Shown: one piece after another, positions 15,291-22,849 of the stretch
Layout of the letters: each line of letters starts with the position of its first letter
Position numbering within the stretch: position 1 is the first letter of the stretch
Source of the DNA: Candidatus Methylacidiphilales bacterium
GTDB lineage: Bacteria > Verrucomicrobiota > Verrucomicrobiia > Methylacidiphilales > JAAUTS01
DNA: 32,175 nt
NCBI GenBank assembly: GCA_028713655.1
Contig: JAQTNW010000041.1
Span: 1 to 32,175, forward strand
Direction: 5' to 3'
Position numbers and translations under genes: made by a program
The notes under the pieces: model-generated
The model's database searches: none
What the model saw: the letters and a program-made list of their open reading frames with translations, nothing else
What the model was told of the DNA's origin: nothing

Positions 15291-16058
15291 ATGACTCTGA
15301 CCGAAATCAAACAAGCCCTGGCAGCAAACCATTTGCGCCCGTTGAAAAGCCTCGGGCAAAATTTTCTTTTTGACCAAAACATCTGCCGCCAAATTGTGGC
15401 CTGGTTGAATCCCGAACCCGGTTCGGCGGTCGTCGAAATCGGACCGGGCCTGGGAGCGCTGACGGAGTTGTTGCTCGACCTGGATATCGGCCTCACCGTG
15501 CTGGAAATCGACAAGGGATTGGCCGCTTATTTGCGCCAAAAATTCCATCGCTTCGACAATTTCAAGCTGGCCGAGGGCGACGCCGTTGAAACATTGCACA
15601 CAGTTCCCTCCGCCTCGTGTGTGATAGGAAATTTGCCCTATAATGTTTCAACCCCCTTGCTGGTTTCCATGCTGGAACTGGACCCTCTGCCCCGGCATTG
15701 CGTTTTCATGCTGCAAAAGGAACTCGCGCAACGCCTTGCGGCGGCACCCCACAGCAAGGAATACGGCGCCGTCTCCATTCTGATCCAGTCCTATTACTCA
15801 ATCGAGACCCTCAAGTCGCTGAAAAGCAATGTGTTTTTTCCCGCGCCGGAAATTGATTCTGTCGTCCTGCGCATGGATCTGAAACCCGGCACGCCCGGTT
15901 TCAGCCCGGAGGAGAGGCGGGCTTTTTACGCTCTGGTGCGGCGCGGTTTTTCCCAGCGCCGGAAAAAACTTCGCAACCTGATTGAACTGGATTCCGACAG
16001 GCGGGCCGAGGAGCTTTCGGTGTCTGAATGGCAGGAGCTTTACCGGAAACTGAAATGA
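15291..16058 (+). CDS. rsmA: 16S rRNA dimethyladenosine transferase (RsmA/KsgA)
   Basis: Dimethylates the two adjacent adenines in the 3'-terminal hairpin of 16S rRNA, late in small-subunit assembly. The 255-residue protein has the SAM-binding motif I VEIGPGLGALTELLL, the acidic motif II in LEIDKGLA, the catalytic NLPYNVSTPLL (NLPY, motif IV), and the family's LGQNFLFDQNI start. The C-terminal domain ends with the QRRKKLRNLI segment expected for KsgA. It starts 15 bases after the preceding gene and its TGA overlaps the Nudix start (ATGA), so it is in the same operon. Confidence 0.96.
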   Translation: MTLTEIKQALAANHLRPLKSLGQNFLFDQNICRQIVAWLNPEPGSAVVEIGPGLGALTELLLDLDIGLTVLEIDKGLAAYLRQKFHRFDNFKLAEGDAVETLHTVPSASCVIGNLPYNVSTPLLVSMLELDPLPRHCVFMLQKELAQRLAAAPHSKEYGAVSILIQSYYSIETLKSLKSNVFFPAPEIDSVVLRMDLKPGTPGFSPEERRAFYALVRRGFSQRRKKLRNLIELDSDRRAEELSVSEWQELYRKLK

Positions 16059-16582
16059 AAACGGAAGAGCTCTTTGACATCGTCGATGAAAATGATGAAG
16101 TCATCGGCTCCGCGCCGCGCTCGGAAGTCCATGCCAAGGGGCTGCGTCACCGGGCCGCCCACATCTGGGTCTTCAATTCCAAAGGCGAAGTGCTGATCCA
16201 GTTGCGTTCGCCTCAAAAGGACCGCCACCCCTCCACCTGGGATTCCTCGGCAGCCGGCCATGTGGACAGCGGCGAAAACTATGACACGGCGGCGGCGCGT
16301 GAAGTCATCGAGGAACTCGGCATTCGCGATGCGGGGCCTTTGCGGGAAATCGGCTATGTTCGCGCCTGCAACTCCACAGGACAGGAATTTGTCAAAGTCT
16401 ATCAAACCACGCACGAAGGCCCCTTTCGCCCCTGCCCTGTTGAGATCGACCGGGTTCGATGGATCTCACCCGGCGAACTTGAAAAATGGATGGAAGAAAA
16501 GCCCGGAGAATTTGCGCCAGCCTTGCCTTATCTGTGGAATTTGTTAAGGATAAAGGATTCCGAAACAACCCAATTGGACTAA
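16055..16582 (+). CDS. Nudix hydrolase
   Basis: A 175-residue Nudix pyrophosphohydrolase. The Nudix box is complete: GHVDSGENYDTAAAREVIEE then LGI fits Gx5Ex7REUxEExGU exactly. The N-terminus (ELFDIVDENDEVIGSAPRSE) and the HRAAHIWVFNSKGEVLIQLR segment are typical of the YfcD/isopentenyl-diphosphate isomerase-like branch. It lacks the Cys of the Idi active site at the CNH-type position, so isomerase activity is unlikely. ATG 16055 overlaps the rsmA TGA, arguing against an upstream start. Substrate unknown; last gene of the Ppx-HD-RsmA operon. Confidence 0.9.
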   Translation: MKTEELFDIVDENDEVIGSAPRSEVHAKGLRHRAAHIWVFNSKGEVLIQLRSPQKDRHPSTWDSSAAGHVDSGENYDTAAAREVIEELGIRDAGPLREIGYVRACNSTGQEFVKVYQTTHEGPFRPCPVEIDRVRWISPGELEKWMEEKPGEFAPALPYLWNLLRIKDSETTQLD

Positions 16583-16609
16583 TCGCCCGGACGGCGACTG
16601 ATTTGCCAC

Positions 16610-16636
16610 TTGCGTCCCATCGCTTTGTTTTATAAT
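16610..16636 (+). promoter_or_regulatory. Candidate sigma-70 promoter of the response-regulator gene
   Basis: A perfect TATAAT lies at 16631-16636, inside an AT-rich patch. TTGCGT lies at 16610-16615, giving a spacer of only 15 bases. It lies 28 bases after the Nudix stop and is the best -10 match in the window's gaps. Confidence 0.5.
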
Positions 16637-16758
16637 TATTTCAATCATTCAGAATCTGTGCCAGCATGCGACATCCGCCAACGAAAAAACCCCTGCGCCG
16701 CGAATCCCGAAGGGGCCATGGCAAGAAGCCGGCTCACAGTTTTCGACGGACTTCCAAT

Positions 16759-17469
16759 ATGGAGAACAATACGGATAGAAAAAAGGTGATCCTGGTCGTC
16801 GATGACCAGGAAAATATCACTAAATTTCTTTGCCGGGCCATCCAGCAACGGTTCAAGACCGTTGAAACAGTCGGACTGTACGACGGTTACGATGCGCTGA
16901 ATTGGTTGGGGGACAACACGCCCGACATCGTCATCACAGATCTTCGCCTGCCCCGTTATGGGGGGCTGGAAATCATCATGAATACCATCAGCCGCGCGCC
17001 GCGTACGCCGATTTTTGTAATGTCCGCAGCCGCCTTGCTTGAAGAAATCCAACAGATGATGGGCGGACTGGACTGCATCCGGTTTTATGCCAAGCCATTT
17101 TTGGTGGAGAAAATGCTGGCGGACCTGGAAGACCTGTTGATCGGCGATCCCGACAGCGTGATTCAAGGCATCAGCCAAATCAGCCTGCTGCAGGTCATCA
17201 AGCTGGAAGACAAAACCTGCCGCCTCGATTTTGAGCAGGACGGTGTCTCCGGACGCATGTATTTTCTGCTTGGGGAATTAATGCGGGCCGAGGTGGGCGA
17301 TTTGCAGGGGCCCGAGGCATTTTTCCACATGATGGCGTTCAGGAAGCCGAAGATCAACGTGTACGACAACACCAAAACCCGCACCACGAATGTGCATGAA
17401 ACCATTGAAAACCTTTTGATCGAGCACTGCCGGAGGCTGGATCAGCCGGAAGATACCCCGGCGGCATGA
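16759..17469 (+). CDS. Response regulator: receiver domain plus DUF4388
   Basis: A 236-residue two-domain signalling protein. Residues 8-128 are a CheY-like receiver with the acidic pair Asp15-Asp16, phospho-acceptor Asp61 (ITDLRLP), Ser89 and Lys112 (YAKPF), so it should be phosphorylatable. Residues 137-200 are a DUF4388 (PATAN-like) domain, starting GISQISLLQVIKLEDK and containing GELMRAEVG and the FFHMMAF segment. DUF4388 domains occur in many gliding and surface-motility regulators, probably as protein-interaction modules; there is no DNA-binding domain. No histidine kinase is adjacent, so its partner is elsewhere. An in-frame ATG at 16666 would add 31 basic residues; I prefer 16759 because the receiver fold begins right after it, but a promoter TATAAT at 16631 makes the longer form possible. 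Confidence 0.85.
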   Translation: MENNTDRKKVILVVDDQENITKFLCRAIQQRFKTVETVGLYDGYDALNWLGDNTPDIVITDLRLPRYGGLEIIMNTISRAPRTPIFVMSAAALLEEIQQMMGGLDCIRFYAKPFLVEKMLADLEDLLIGDPDSVIQGISQISLLQVIKLEDKTCRLDFEQDGVSGRMYFLLGELMRAEVGDLQGPEAFFHMMAFRKPKINVYDNTKTRTTNVHETIENLLIEHCRRLDQPEDTPAA

Positions 17470-17482
17470 TCCGGCGCTTTGA

Positions 17483-18484
17483 TCACTCTGCGGATTTGCC
17501 GAAAAAATATTTCCGCACCCAAAGCACATAACCGATCCAGACCAGAAATCCGAAACCCAACATGGCCGTATAGGCGGGGGATTTGAAGAAGAGATCAAGA
17601 CTGTGCGGTATCAAAGCATCCGGCATTCCCATCAAGCGGTACATTTCGGAAAAATCGATTCTATGGAAGGTAACCACTCCCGATAGGCCGAAGAAGGCGT
17701 AAATCAGCAATGTACCGGCCCATGCCCATTTTTGCAGCCGGTAAAGCCCGCAGGCAAGCGCGAGCGCAACCACGGTGATGAAAGCCCAGATGGCCGCGCC
17801 GGCTGCTCCATGAAAAATGACGCCGAAAATCGGGATAATGAATGAATAGCAGGCAATCCACGGAAGGCTGAACAACGCACAGGCATTCAGCAGCACCAGA
17901 GCCAAAACGGGAAGCGGGCAGGCATCCGTCCAGCTCGGCGCCGGATTCCGGGTTTCACAGGTCCGCTTCACATCTTTTCCGCGGTACACCAGGACCAGGG
18001 CCCCGGGTATGACAACATAGATGAAGAAACTGAACAGGGCGCTAAACCCGAGGATGAAATAAATCATGGCTTCGGGAATTTGAACCTTGCTTCCGGATTG
18101 GGCCTGCGCCTGCGACATGGACTCCATCATCAAACTTTTCATTGCGCCAAAACCCAGGATAAAAAACAGGGCCGAAAACACTCCCATCACCAGGCCCATC
18201 CATCCCAGGATAAGAAGCAACGCACGCGCCCAGCGTTTGGCCAGAATGGAGCCGACACCCAGCCAGATGGCCCCGGCACCGAGCAACAAATAAAGGAAAA
18301 TCGGGGCGATCATCATTTTCATGGGATAAACCGGAGTATGCGGGCTGTATCGGGCGGCCACCTGTCCGAGCAGCATCAACGGGACAAACAAGAGACAAAT
18401 CGCCCCCCCGGCGATTTCAAGGGCGCCGAAAACTGTCAGCAGGGTTTTCTGATCTTTGAAAGAACCATCGGGGAGGGAATTCAT
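17483..18484 (-). CDS. Polytopic membrane protein, function unknown
   Basis: A 333-residue protein with seven or eight hydrophobic helices in two groups, separated by a charged loop that contains Cys and Arg (about 195-215). The first group has Gly/Leu-rich helices (FGALEIAGGAICLLFVPLML, then LLLGAGAIWLGVGSILA) separated by a Met-rich linker; the second has a small-residue helix (AAGAAIWAFITVVALALACG). I recognise no transporter or enzyme motif. The start was set at 18484 (MNSLPDGSFKDQK), shortly before the first helix; an upstream ATG at 18616 would add 44 unlikely residues through the opposite gene's start region. It converges with the response regulator (13 bases apart) and is divergent from the gene at 18573. 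Confidence 0.7.
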   Translation of the reverse strand: MNSLPDGSFKDQKTLLTVFGALEIAGGAICLLFVPLMLLGQVAARYSPHTPVYPMKMMIAPIFLYLLLGAGAIWLGVGSILAKRWARALLLILGWMGLVMGVFSALFFILGFGAMKSLMMESMSQAQAQSGSKVQIPEAMIYFILGFSALFSFFIYVVIPGALVLVYRGKDVKRTCETRNPAPSWTDACPLPVLALVLLNACALFSLPWIACYSFIIPIFGVIFHGAAGAAIWAFITVVALALACGLYRLQKWAWAGTLLIYAFFGLSGVVTFHRIDFSEMYRLMGMPDALIPHSLDLFFKSPAYTAMLGFGFLVWIGYVLWVRKYFFGKSAE

Positions 18485-18572
18485 ACCGGAACCTTGGACA
18501 AAATACCGTGGAATAAAAGCACAAACCGGCCTTGTCACTCCACAGTTACTACGCATAGTGGCCAGTCTGCTT

Positions 18573-19061
18573 ATGCATGCTTTTGAAATTTGGAACACCT
18601 TGTCGAAAGAACTCAATCACGAGATCCTGCAAGCCGCTTATTTGCATGAAAAACGGCTGTACCGGCATGTCGTACAGGATTTGTGCGAGGCCTTGCGCAA
18701 GCGCCCGCAGGCCATCCTTGAAATGCCCCGGGAAGCGCGCCATGAATTGTTCAAACCGCTGCTCGCGTTGCCCCAATTTAACACACTGGGCTCAAATCTA
18801 ATCATCCATTGGCTGGGCTCGGCCCATACGCCCATGCTGGCCCTTTTTCTGGATACAGTCGGCGTGGCTCACGACGGCAAGGGCTGTGCCGAATCCTTCC
18901 CGAAGGAAGTGGAATCCTCCCGTCTGGAAAAAGCCTGTGCAACGCTTTACGAAAAATATCCGGCGGAACAGGTGTCCCTGTATCTGAATTTATTCCCTGG
19001 CATCACAGGCACAGCCTGGGCCGGGCTGGAAAAACACATCCGGAAAAAACAACTTGGTTGA
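18573..19061 (+). CDS. Small soluble protein of a conserved family, function unknown
   Basis: A 162-residue, mostly helical, soluble protein starting MHAFEIWNTLSKELNHEI. It has internal motifs I have seen in unnamed proteins of Opitutae and related bacteria: an early YLHEKRLYRHVVQDL helix, ALPQFNTLGSNLIIHWL, a short D-x-x-G-x-x-H-D turn (DTVGVAHDGKG) and a final YPAEQVSLYLNLFP helix. The resemblance is from memory and unchecked. No catalytic signature is visible. The start at 18573 was chosen over 18456, which would lie inside the opposite-strand gene. It stands alone and is divergent from the membrane protein; the 88 bases between them must hold both promoters. Confidence 0.65.
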   Translation: MHAFEIWNTLSKELNHEILQAAYLHEKRLYRHVVQDLCEALRKRPQAILEMPREARHELFKPLLALPQFNTLGSNLIIHWLGSAHTPMLALFLDTVGVAHDGKGCAESFPKEVESSRLEKACATLYEKYPAEQVSLYLNLFPGITGTAWAGLEKHIRKKQLG

Positions 19062-19183
19062 ACCACGAAGACACCAAGACACGAAGTTTTTCTGAATTCC
19101 TCCTCCTCACTTCTCCGCACCCTGCGGCTTCCTGACCTCCATAGCCTTTGGCGACGGAGGTTGCGGTGAAAACTTTTGGCTTC
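19060..19183. repeat. Short gap with a 'gaaccacgaagacaccaagacacgaag' type repeat
   Basis: Bases 19061-19086 are AACCACGAAGACACCAAGAC followed by ACGAAG, the same low-complexity family as 25466-25499 and 23912-23946. The rest of the gap shows no gene. Confidence 0.55.
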
Positions 19184-19624
19184 TCAATTCCGGCGCGCTG
19201 GCCTGCGTTTCATGGCGAATATTTTCTTTAGCTCCTGCGGATGGCGTGCCCAGTATTCGACCAGGCGCTCCACCTTTTCCAGGCTTTCGGAACTGAGGTG
19301 GTGCTCGATCCCCTCGACGTCGCGGGCGATGATGTTGCGGTCCAGTTCCATGAGGGTGAAAAATTCGGTGAGAATGACGTGGCGGCGCTGGATGCGGCGC
19401 GCGATTTCACGCCCTTTGGCCGTCAGAGCCAGGCCCCGGTATTTTTCATAGCGCAGGAAGCCCAGTTTATCGAGGCGCTGCACCATGATCGAAACGCTGG
19501 ACCGGCTCAGGTTCAGGGCGGACGCAATGTCGGAGACACGGGCATAGCCCTTGATCTCGATGAGTTCGTAGATCCGCTCCAGGTAATCCTCGACGCTTTG
19601 CGAAATGCTTTTTTCAGCGGGCAT
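19184..19624 (-). CDS. mntR: Manganese-dependent transcriptional repressor (MntR, DtxR family)
   Basis: Represses manganese uptake when Mn2+ is plentiful. The 146-residue protein is close to Bacillus subtilis MntR: the winged helix GYARVSDIASALNLSRSSVS, the EKYRGLALTAKG wing, and the metal site residues Asp13, Glu16, His82, Glu104, Glu107 and His108 (VEGIEHHL), all in register. The Asp at position 13 rather than Met argues for a manganese sensor and not an iron sensor of the IdeR type. It lacks the C-terminal SH3 domain of DtxR/IdeR, as MntR does. It is divergent from mntH, which it most likely controls through the dyad in the shared promoter region. Confidence 0.93.
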   Translation of the reverse strand: MPAEKSISQSVEDYLERIYELIEIKGYARVSDIASALNLSRSSVSIMVQRLDKLGFLRYEKYRGLALTAKGREIARRIQRRHVILTEFFTLMELDRNIIARDVEGIEHHLSSESLEKVERLVEYWARHPQELKKIFAMKRRPARRN

Positions 19625-19690
19625 AGGGATTCACTTATATCAGATTCTTATCCGTGGTTAAAAACATGTTTTCCGGTTTGCGATCCGGTC

Positions 19691-19731
19691 AAAGTTTGTA
19701 TCCTTTTACAGAGTTTGTCTAATCAAACTTT
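19691..19731. promoter_or_regulatory. Candidate MntR operator between mntR and mntH
   Basis: AGTTTG (19712-19717), a 6-base spacer TCTAAT and CAAACT (19724-19729) form a perfect dyad. A further AAAGTTTG half-site lies at 19691-19698, the same as the inverted right half-site at 19724-19731. A TTGACT that could be a -35 for mntH begins at 19734, so a bound repressor would block it. No convincing -10 was found. Confidence 0.55.
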
Positions 19732-19782
19732 TCTTGACTCTCCAGCCGCCTGTGTGCAGTTTCATGATGTTCAAAATTTCTT

Positions 19783-21186
19783 ATGCCCCACACCAAACCT
19801 GCAGTTGAAGTAAAGATCGAACCCGGCTGGCGCAAACCGGCGGGACAGGCCTCTCTGTCGGAAGTTCATCGCAGCGTTGTCATTCCGACGACGGCTTCTT
19901 TCTGGCGTAAACTATTCGCATTCTCCGGTCCGGGCTTCCTTATCGCAGTCGGTTACATGGATCCAGGCAATTGGGCGACCGACCTTGCCGGTGGCGCACA
20001 GTTTGGATACACGCTGCTTTCCGTTGTCATGATCTCCAATCTCATGGCGATTCTGCTCCAGCACTTGTCCATCAAACTCGGCGTCGCCACCGGGCGCGAT
20101 CTGGCGCAGGCCTGCCGCGACCATTACTCGACTCCGGTCGTCTGGTTCCTTTGGATACTTTCAGAAATCGCCATCGGAGCCTGTGATCTGGCGGAAGTCG
20201 TCGGTTCGGCCATCGCCCTGCAATTGCTCTTCGGCATCCCTCTGGTCTGGGGTTGCGTCATCACAGCCGTGGATGTGATCGCCGTGCTGTTTTTGCAAAC
20301 CAGGGGGTTTCGTTATGTTGAAGCGCTGGTCATCACGCTGATCGCAACCATCGCCACCTGCTTCTCGGTGGAACTGTTCCTTTCCAAACCTCATGTCGGA
20401 CCCATGCTTCTCGGTTTCATTCCAAGCCCGGAAATTTTAAAAAATCAAAACATGCTCTACGTCGCCATCGGCATCATTGGCGCGACGGTCATGCCGCATA
20501 ATCTTTACCTGCACTCTTCCATCGTCCAAACACGCAAGTTTGAGCAAAACCCCGAAGGCAAACGCGAGGCCATCAAGTTCGCGACGATTGATTCAACCGT
20601 CGCCCTCATGTTCGCCCTGCTCGTCAACGGCGCGATCCTCGCGCTTGCGGCGGCGGCGTTTCACTGGTCAGGGCATCAGGATGTCGCGGAAATCCAGGAC
20701 GCCTACAAATTATTGAGTCCGCTGCTCGGCGTGAGCGGGGCCGGTATTTTATTTGCCGTTGCACTGCTGGCCTCGGGACAAAATTCCACGTTGACCGGCA
20801 CGCTGGCGGGACAAGTTGTGATGGAAGGTTTTGTGAACATTCGTCTTCGCCCATGGCTTCGCCGCTTGATCACGCGGCTCATTGCCATCGTTCCGGCGGT
20901 TTGCGTAATTGGATTTTTTGGCGAAAGCAAAACCACCGAATTGCTCGTGGCCAGCCAGGTTGTGTTGTCCATGCAACTTGGGTTTGCCGTGTGGCCGCTG
21001 ATCCAGTTCACCAGTGAAAAGGCCAAGATGGACGGACTCGCAAACCCGCTCTGGCTCAAAATTCTCGGCTGGACGACCGCCGCCATCATCATCATCCTGA
21101 ACATGAAGCTGCTTTTTGACACCTTCATGCCGAATTCGGTGCTGAAGCCGTTTTACGGATTTTTCGGTCTGCCGGGTCCGGGATAG
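19783..21186 (+). CDS. mntH: Nramp-family manganese/divalent-metal transporter
   Basis: A proton-coupled importer of Mn2+ (and Fe2+) in the inner membrane. The 467-residue protein has the helix-1 metal motif DPGN (Asp60-Asn63, in YMDPGNWATD) and the helix-6 motif MPHN (about 237-240, in GATVMPHNLYLHS), whose Asp, Asn and Met bind the metal. Eleven helices are expected. The hydrophilic N-terminus of about 40 residues is longer than in E. coli MntH. It is divergent from mntR and followed after 22 bases by a universal stress protein. Confidence 0.95.
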   Translation: MPHTKPAVEVKIEPGWRKPAGQASLSEVHRSVVIPTTASFWRKLFAFSGPGFLIAVGYMDPGNWATDLAGGAQFGYTLLSVVMISNLMAILLQHLSIKLGVATGRDLAQACRDHYSTPVVWFLWILSEIAIGACDLAEVVGSAIALQLLFGIPLVWGCVITAVDVIAVLFLQTRGFRYVEALVITLIATIATCFSVELFLSKPHVGPMLLGFIPSPEILKNQNMLYVAIGIIGATVMPHNLYLHSSIVQTRKFEQNPEGKREAIKFATIDSTVALMFALLVNGAILALAAAAFHWSGHQDVAEIQDAYKLLSPLLGVSGAGILFAVALLASGQNSTLTGTLAGQVVMEGFVNIRLRPWLRRLITRLIAIVPAVCVIGFFGESKTTELLVASQVVLSMQLGFAVWPLIQFTSEKAKMDGLANPLWLKILGWTTAAIIIILNMKLLFDTFMPNSVLKPFYGFFGLPGPG

Positions 21187-21208
21187 CTCAGCGCTGGAAA
21201 GGATTGTT

Positions 21209-21634
21209 ATGTATCATAAAATTCTAGTCCCACTCGAAAACACCGCAGCGGACCAAACCATCCTGAACCATGTCCGGCGCCTCGCCAAAATGACAGGAGC
21301 CAGGCTTTTGTTCCTTCATGTGGCCGACGGCTGGGTGGCCCGCAATTACGAACAGTTGAAGCTGGCCGAAAGCGAGGAGATCAAGCAGGACAGGGCCTAT
21401 CTTGAGAAACGGGTGAAGGAATTCAAGGGCAAGGGTTTTCGTGCAAGCGCCATCTTGGGCATGGGAGAACCGCCCGATGAAATTGTGCGGGTGGCATTGG
21501 AACAAAAAGTGGACTTGATCGCCATGTCAACCCACGGCCACCGCTTTATCAGCGATGTCCTGTACGGAAACACCGCCGACAAAGTCCGGCACCTGGTCAA
21601 TATCCCGGTGCTGTTGCTCAAGGTTAAAAAGTAA
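21209..21634 (+). CDS. Universal stress protein, UspA family
   Basis: A 141-residue single-domain USP fold (start YHKILVPLENT). The C-terminal nucleotide loop reads MSTHGHRFISDVLYGNTADK, where the usual ATP-binding pattern G-x2-G-x9-G-(S/T) is only partly kept (Ser for the first Gly, Asn for the final Ser/Thr), so ATP binding is doubtful. It has a good Shine-Dalgarno sequence (AAAGGA, 5 bases before the ATG). It follows mntH closely and is probably in its transcript; a regulatory link to metal transport is plausible but unproven. Confidence 0.9.
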   Translation: MYHKILVPLENTAADQTILNHVRRLAKMTGARLLFLHVADGWVARNYEQLKLAESEEIKQDRAYLEKRVKEFKGKGFRASAILGMGEPPDEIVRVALEQKVDLIAMSTHGHRFISDVLYGNTADKVRHLVNIPVLLLKVKK

Positions 21635-21925
21635 GATTTAACGCAAAGGGCATAAGTCGCAAAGCCGCAGGAAGAACAAAACAATTGTTTGTTGGCCACG
21701 AAAGAACACAAAGATCGCAAAACGAAAGCTGAAATGAAATTTGTAAAAATTATAGGGGATTGCTCTTTGGGTTCTTTGTGATCTTTTGTGGCAAGTCAGA
21801 TTTCGAACCTTGCTGACATTGAGTACGCTGCAGAAGTATTGCGGCTTCGGCTCGCGACGCATGTCGGGGTTCGCGGTTAAAATCTTTTTCGTTTCGTCCT
21901 TGTTGAAGGCTGCTACCTTTACCCC
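21635..21925. other. Gene-free gap with dispersed repeats
   Basis: The gap contains an 'acgcaaagggcataagtcgcaaagccgcag' segment (21641-21671) and the inverted-repeat element at 21692-21794. No gene or clear promoter is visible; the bases just before the hydrolase start contain no Shine-Dalgarno sequence. Confidence 0.55.
21692..21794. repeat. MITE-like element with about 30-bp imperfect terminal inverted repeats
   Basis: The left arm (from 21692) reads TTGGCCACGAAAGAACACAA followed by AGATCGCAAAA. The right arm ends at 21794; read on the minus strand it begins TTGCCACAAAAGATCACAAA and continues GAACCCAAAG. The arms agree at most positions, differing mainly A/G. The 40-base AT-rich centre has no coding frame. 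A third arm occurs at 10136-10166. Confidence 0.6.
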
Positions 21926-22849
21926 ATGCGCCTTTTATCCCGCTATTTCAAATGCCTCCTCGCCCTCGGGCTGTTTTTCCTGCTGGTGGCCGGCGGCGTC
22001 CTCTATTTCCTGTCCGACCTGCTCTCGGACATGGGTACCCAAATCCCCCCTGCGGCGCGCCCGGCAATCACCCCTTCGCGCATCGGCCTGGCCTTTGAAA
22101 CAGTCAACCTGCATACCCGCGACGGCGTGAATTTGGACGGCTGGTGGTTTCCAAAAGGATCGGATTCCGGAAAACCGGTGGTCCTGGTATTGCACGGTTT
22201 CGGCGCGGCCAAGGAACACATGATTAATTACATGTTACTGGCGCAGCAATACGGCTATCCGGCCATGGCTATTGACTTTCGCGGCCATGGCGACAGCGAC
22301 CCAAGCCTTTGCAGCTTCGGCTTCCATGAGCAGGATGATGTCCAAAGCGCCCTCGATTTTCTGGCCGAGAAAGGACAAAAGCGGGTCTGCCTCTGGGGCA
22401 CTTCCATGGGCGCCGTTACCGCCATCCTGACGGCAGCCAAGCATCCGCCCCAGGTTTGCGGGGTCATCGCCGATGCCCCGTTTGACACGCTGCACAACAG
22501 CATTGTGCATCACGCCCGGCTCTTTTACGGCCTGCCTGAATTTCCCCTCATCACCCTGGCTTTCCCGCGCATAGAGCAGAAAGCTCATTACCACATCCGC
22601 GATGTAAATCCCGCCGCCGCGCTTTCCCAGGTACAGATTCCCATTTTCTTTCTGGCCGCTCAAAACGACCAACGCATGCCCGTACCGCTGGTGCGCTCCC
22701 TCTATGAAAAGGCCGCCGAGCCCAAAAAATGGTATGTCATCCCCGGTGTGGGCCATGAATTCCGCCGCTTTGAACCCGAATTCCAACAGCAGATTGTCAC
22801 CTTCCTGGATACACTGAACCAGCCGGCCCTCAGTTCTCATGCCCCCTAA
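21926..22849 (+). CDS. Alpha/beta hydrolase, membrane-anchored
   Basis: A 307-residue protein with an N-terminal membrane helix (about 9-30) and an alpha/beta hydrolase fold. The triad is visible: Ser160 in WGTSMG, Asp248 in AAQNDQRMP and His277 in GVGHEF. The oxyanion loop is LHGFGAAKEH (about 89-98). It resembles bacterial proteins of the YqkD/BEM46-like type, with an N-terminal anchor and an outside catalytic domain; the substrate is unknown. It overlaps the kinase gene by 11 bases, so the pair is translationally coupled. Confidence 0.9.
   Translation: MRLLSRYFKCLLALGLFFLLVAGGVLYFLSDLLSDMGTQIPPAARPAITPSRIGLAFETVNLHTRDGVNLDGWWFPKGSDSGKPVVLVLHGFGAAKEHMINYMLLAQQYGYPAMAIDFRGHGDSDPSLCSFGFHEQDDVQSALDFLAEKGQKRVCLWGTSMGAVTAILTAAKHPPQVCGVIADAPFDTLHNSIVHHARLFYGLPEFPLITLAFPRIEQKAHYHIRDVNPAAALSQVQIPIFFLAAQNDQRMPVPLVRSLYEKAAEPKKWYVIPGVGHEFRRFEPEFQQQIVTFLDTLNQPALSSHAP

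Noticed and set aside
16666-16758. Upstream ATG for the response regulator
   Set aside because: It adds 31 basic residues not typical of receiver proteins; kept only as an alternative because of the promoter position.
18485-18616. N-terminal extension of the polytopic membrane protein
   Set aside because: It lacks conserved character and overlaps the start region of the divergent gene.
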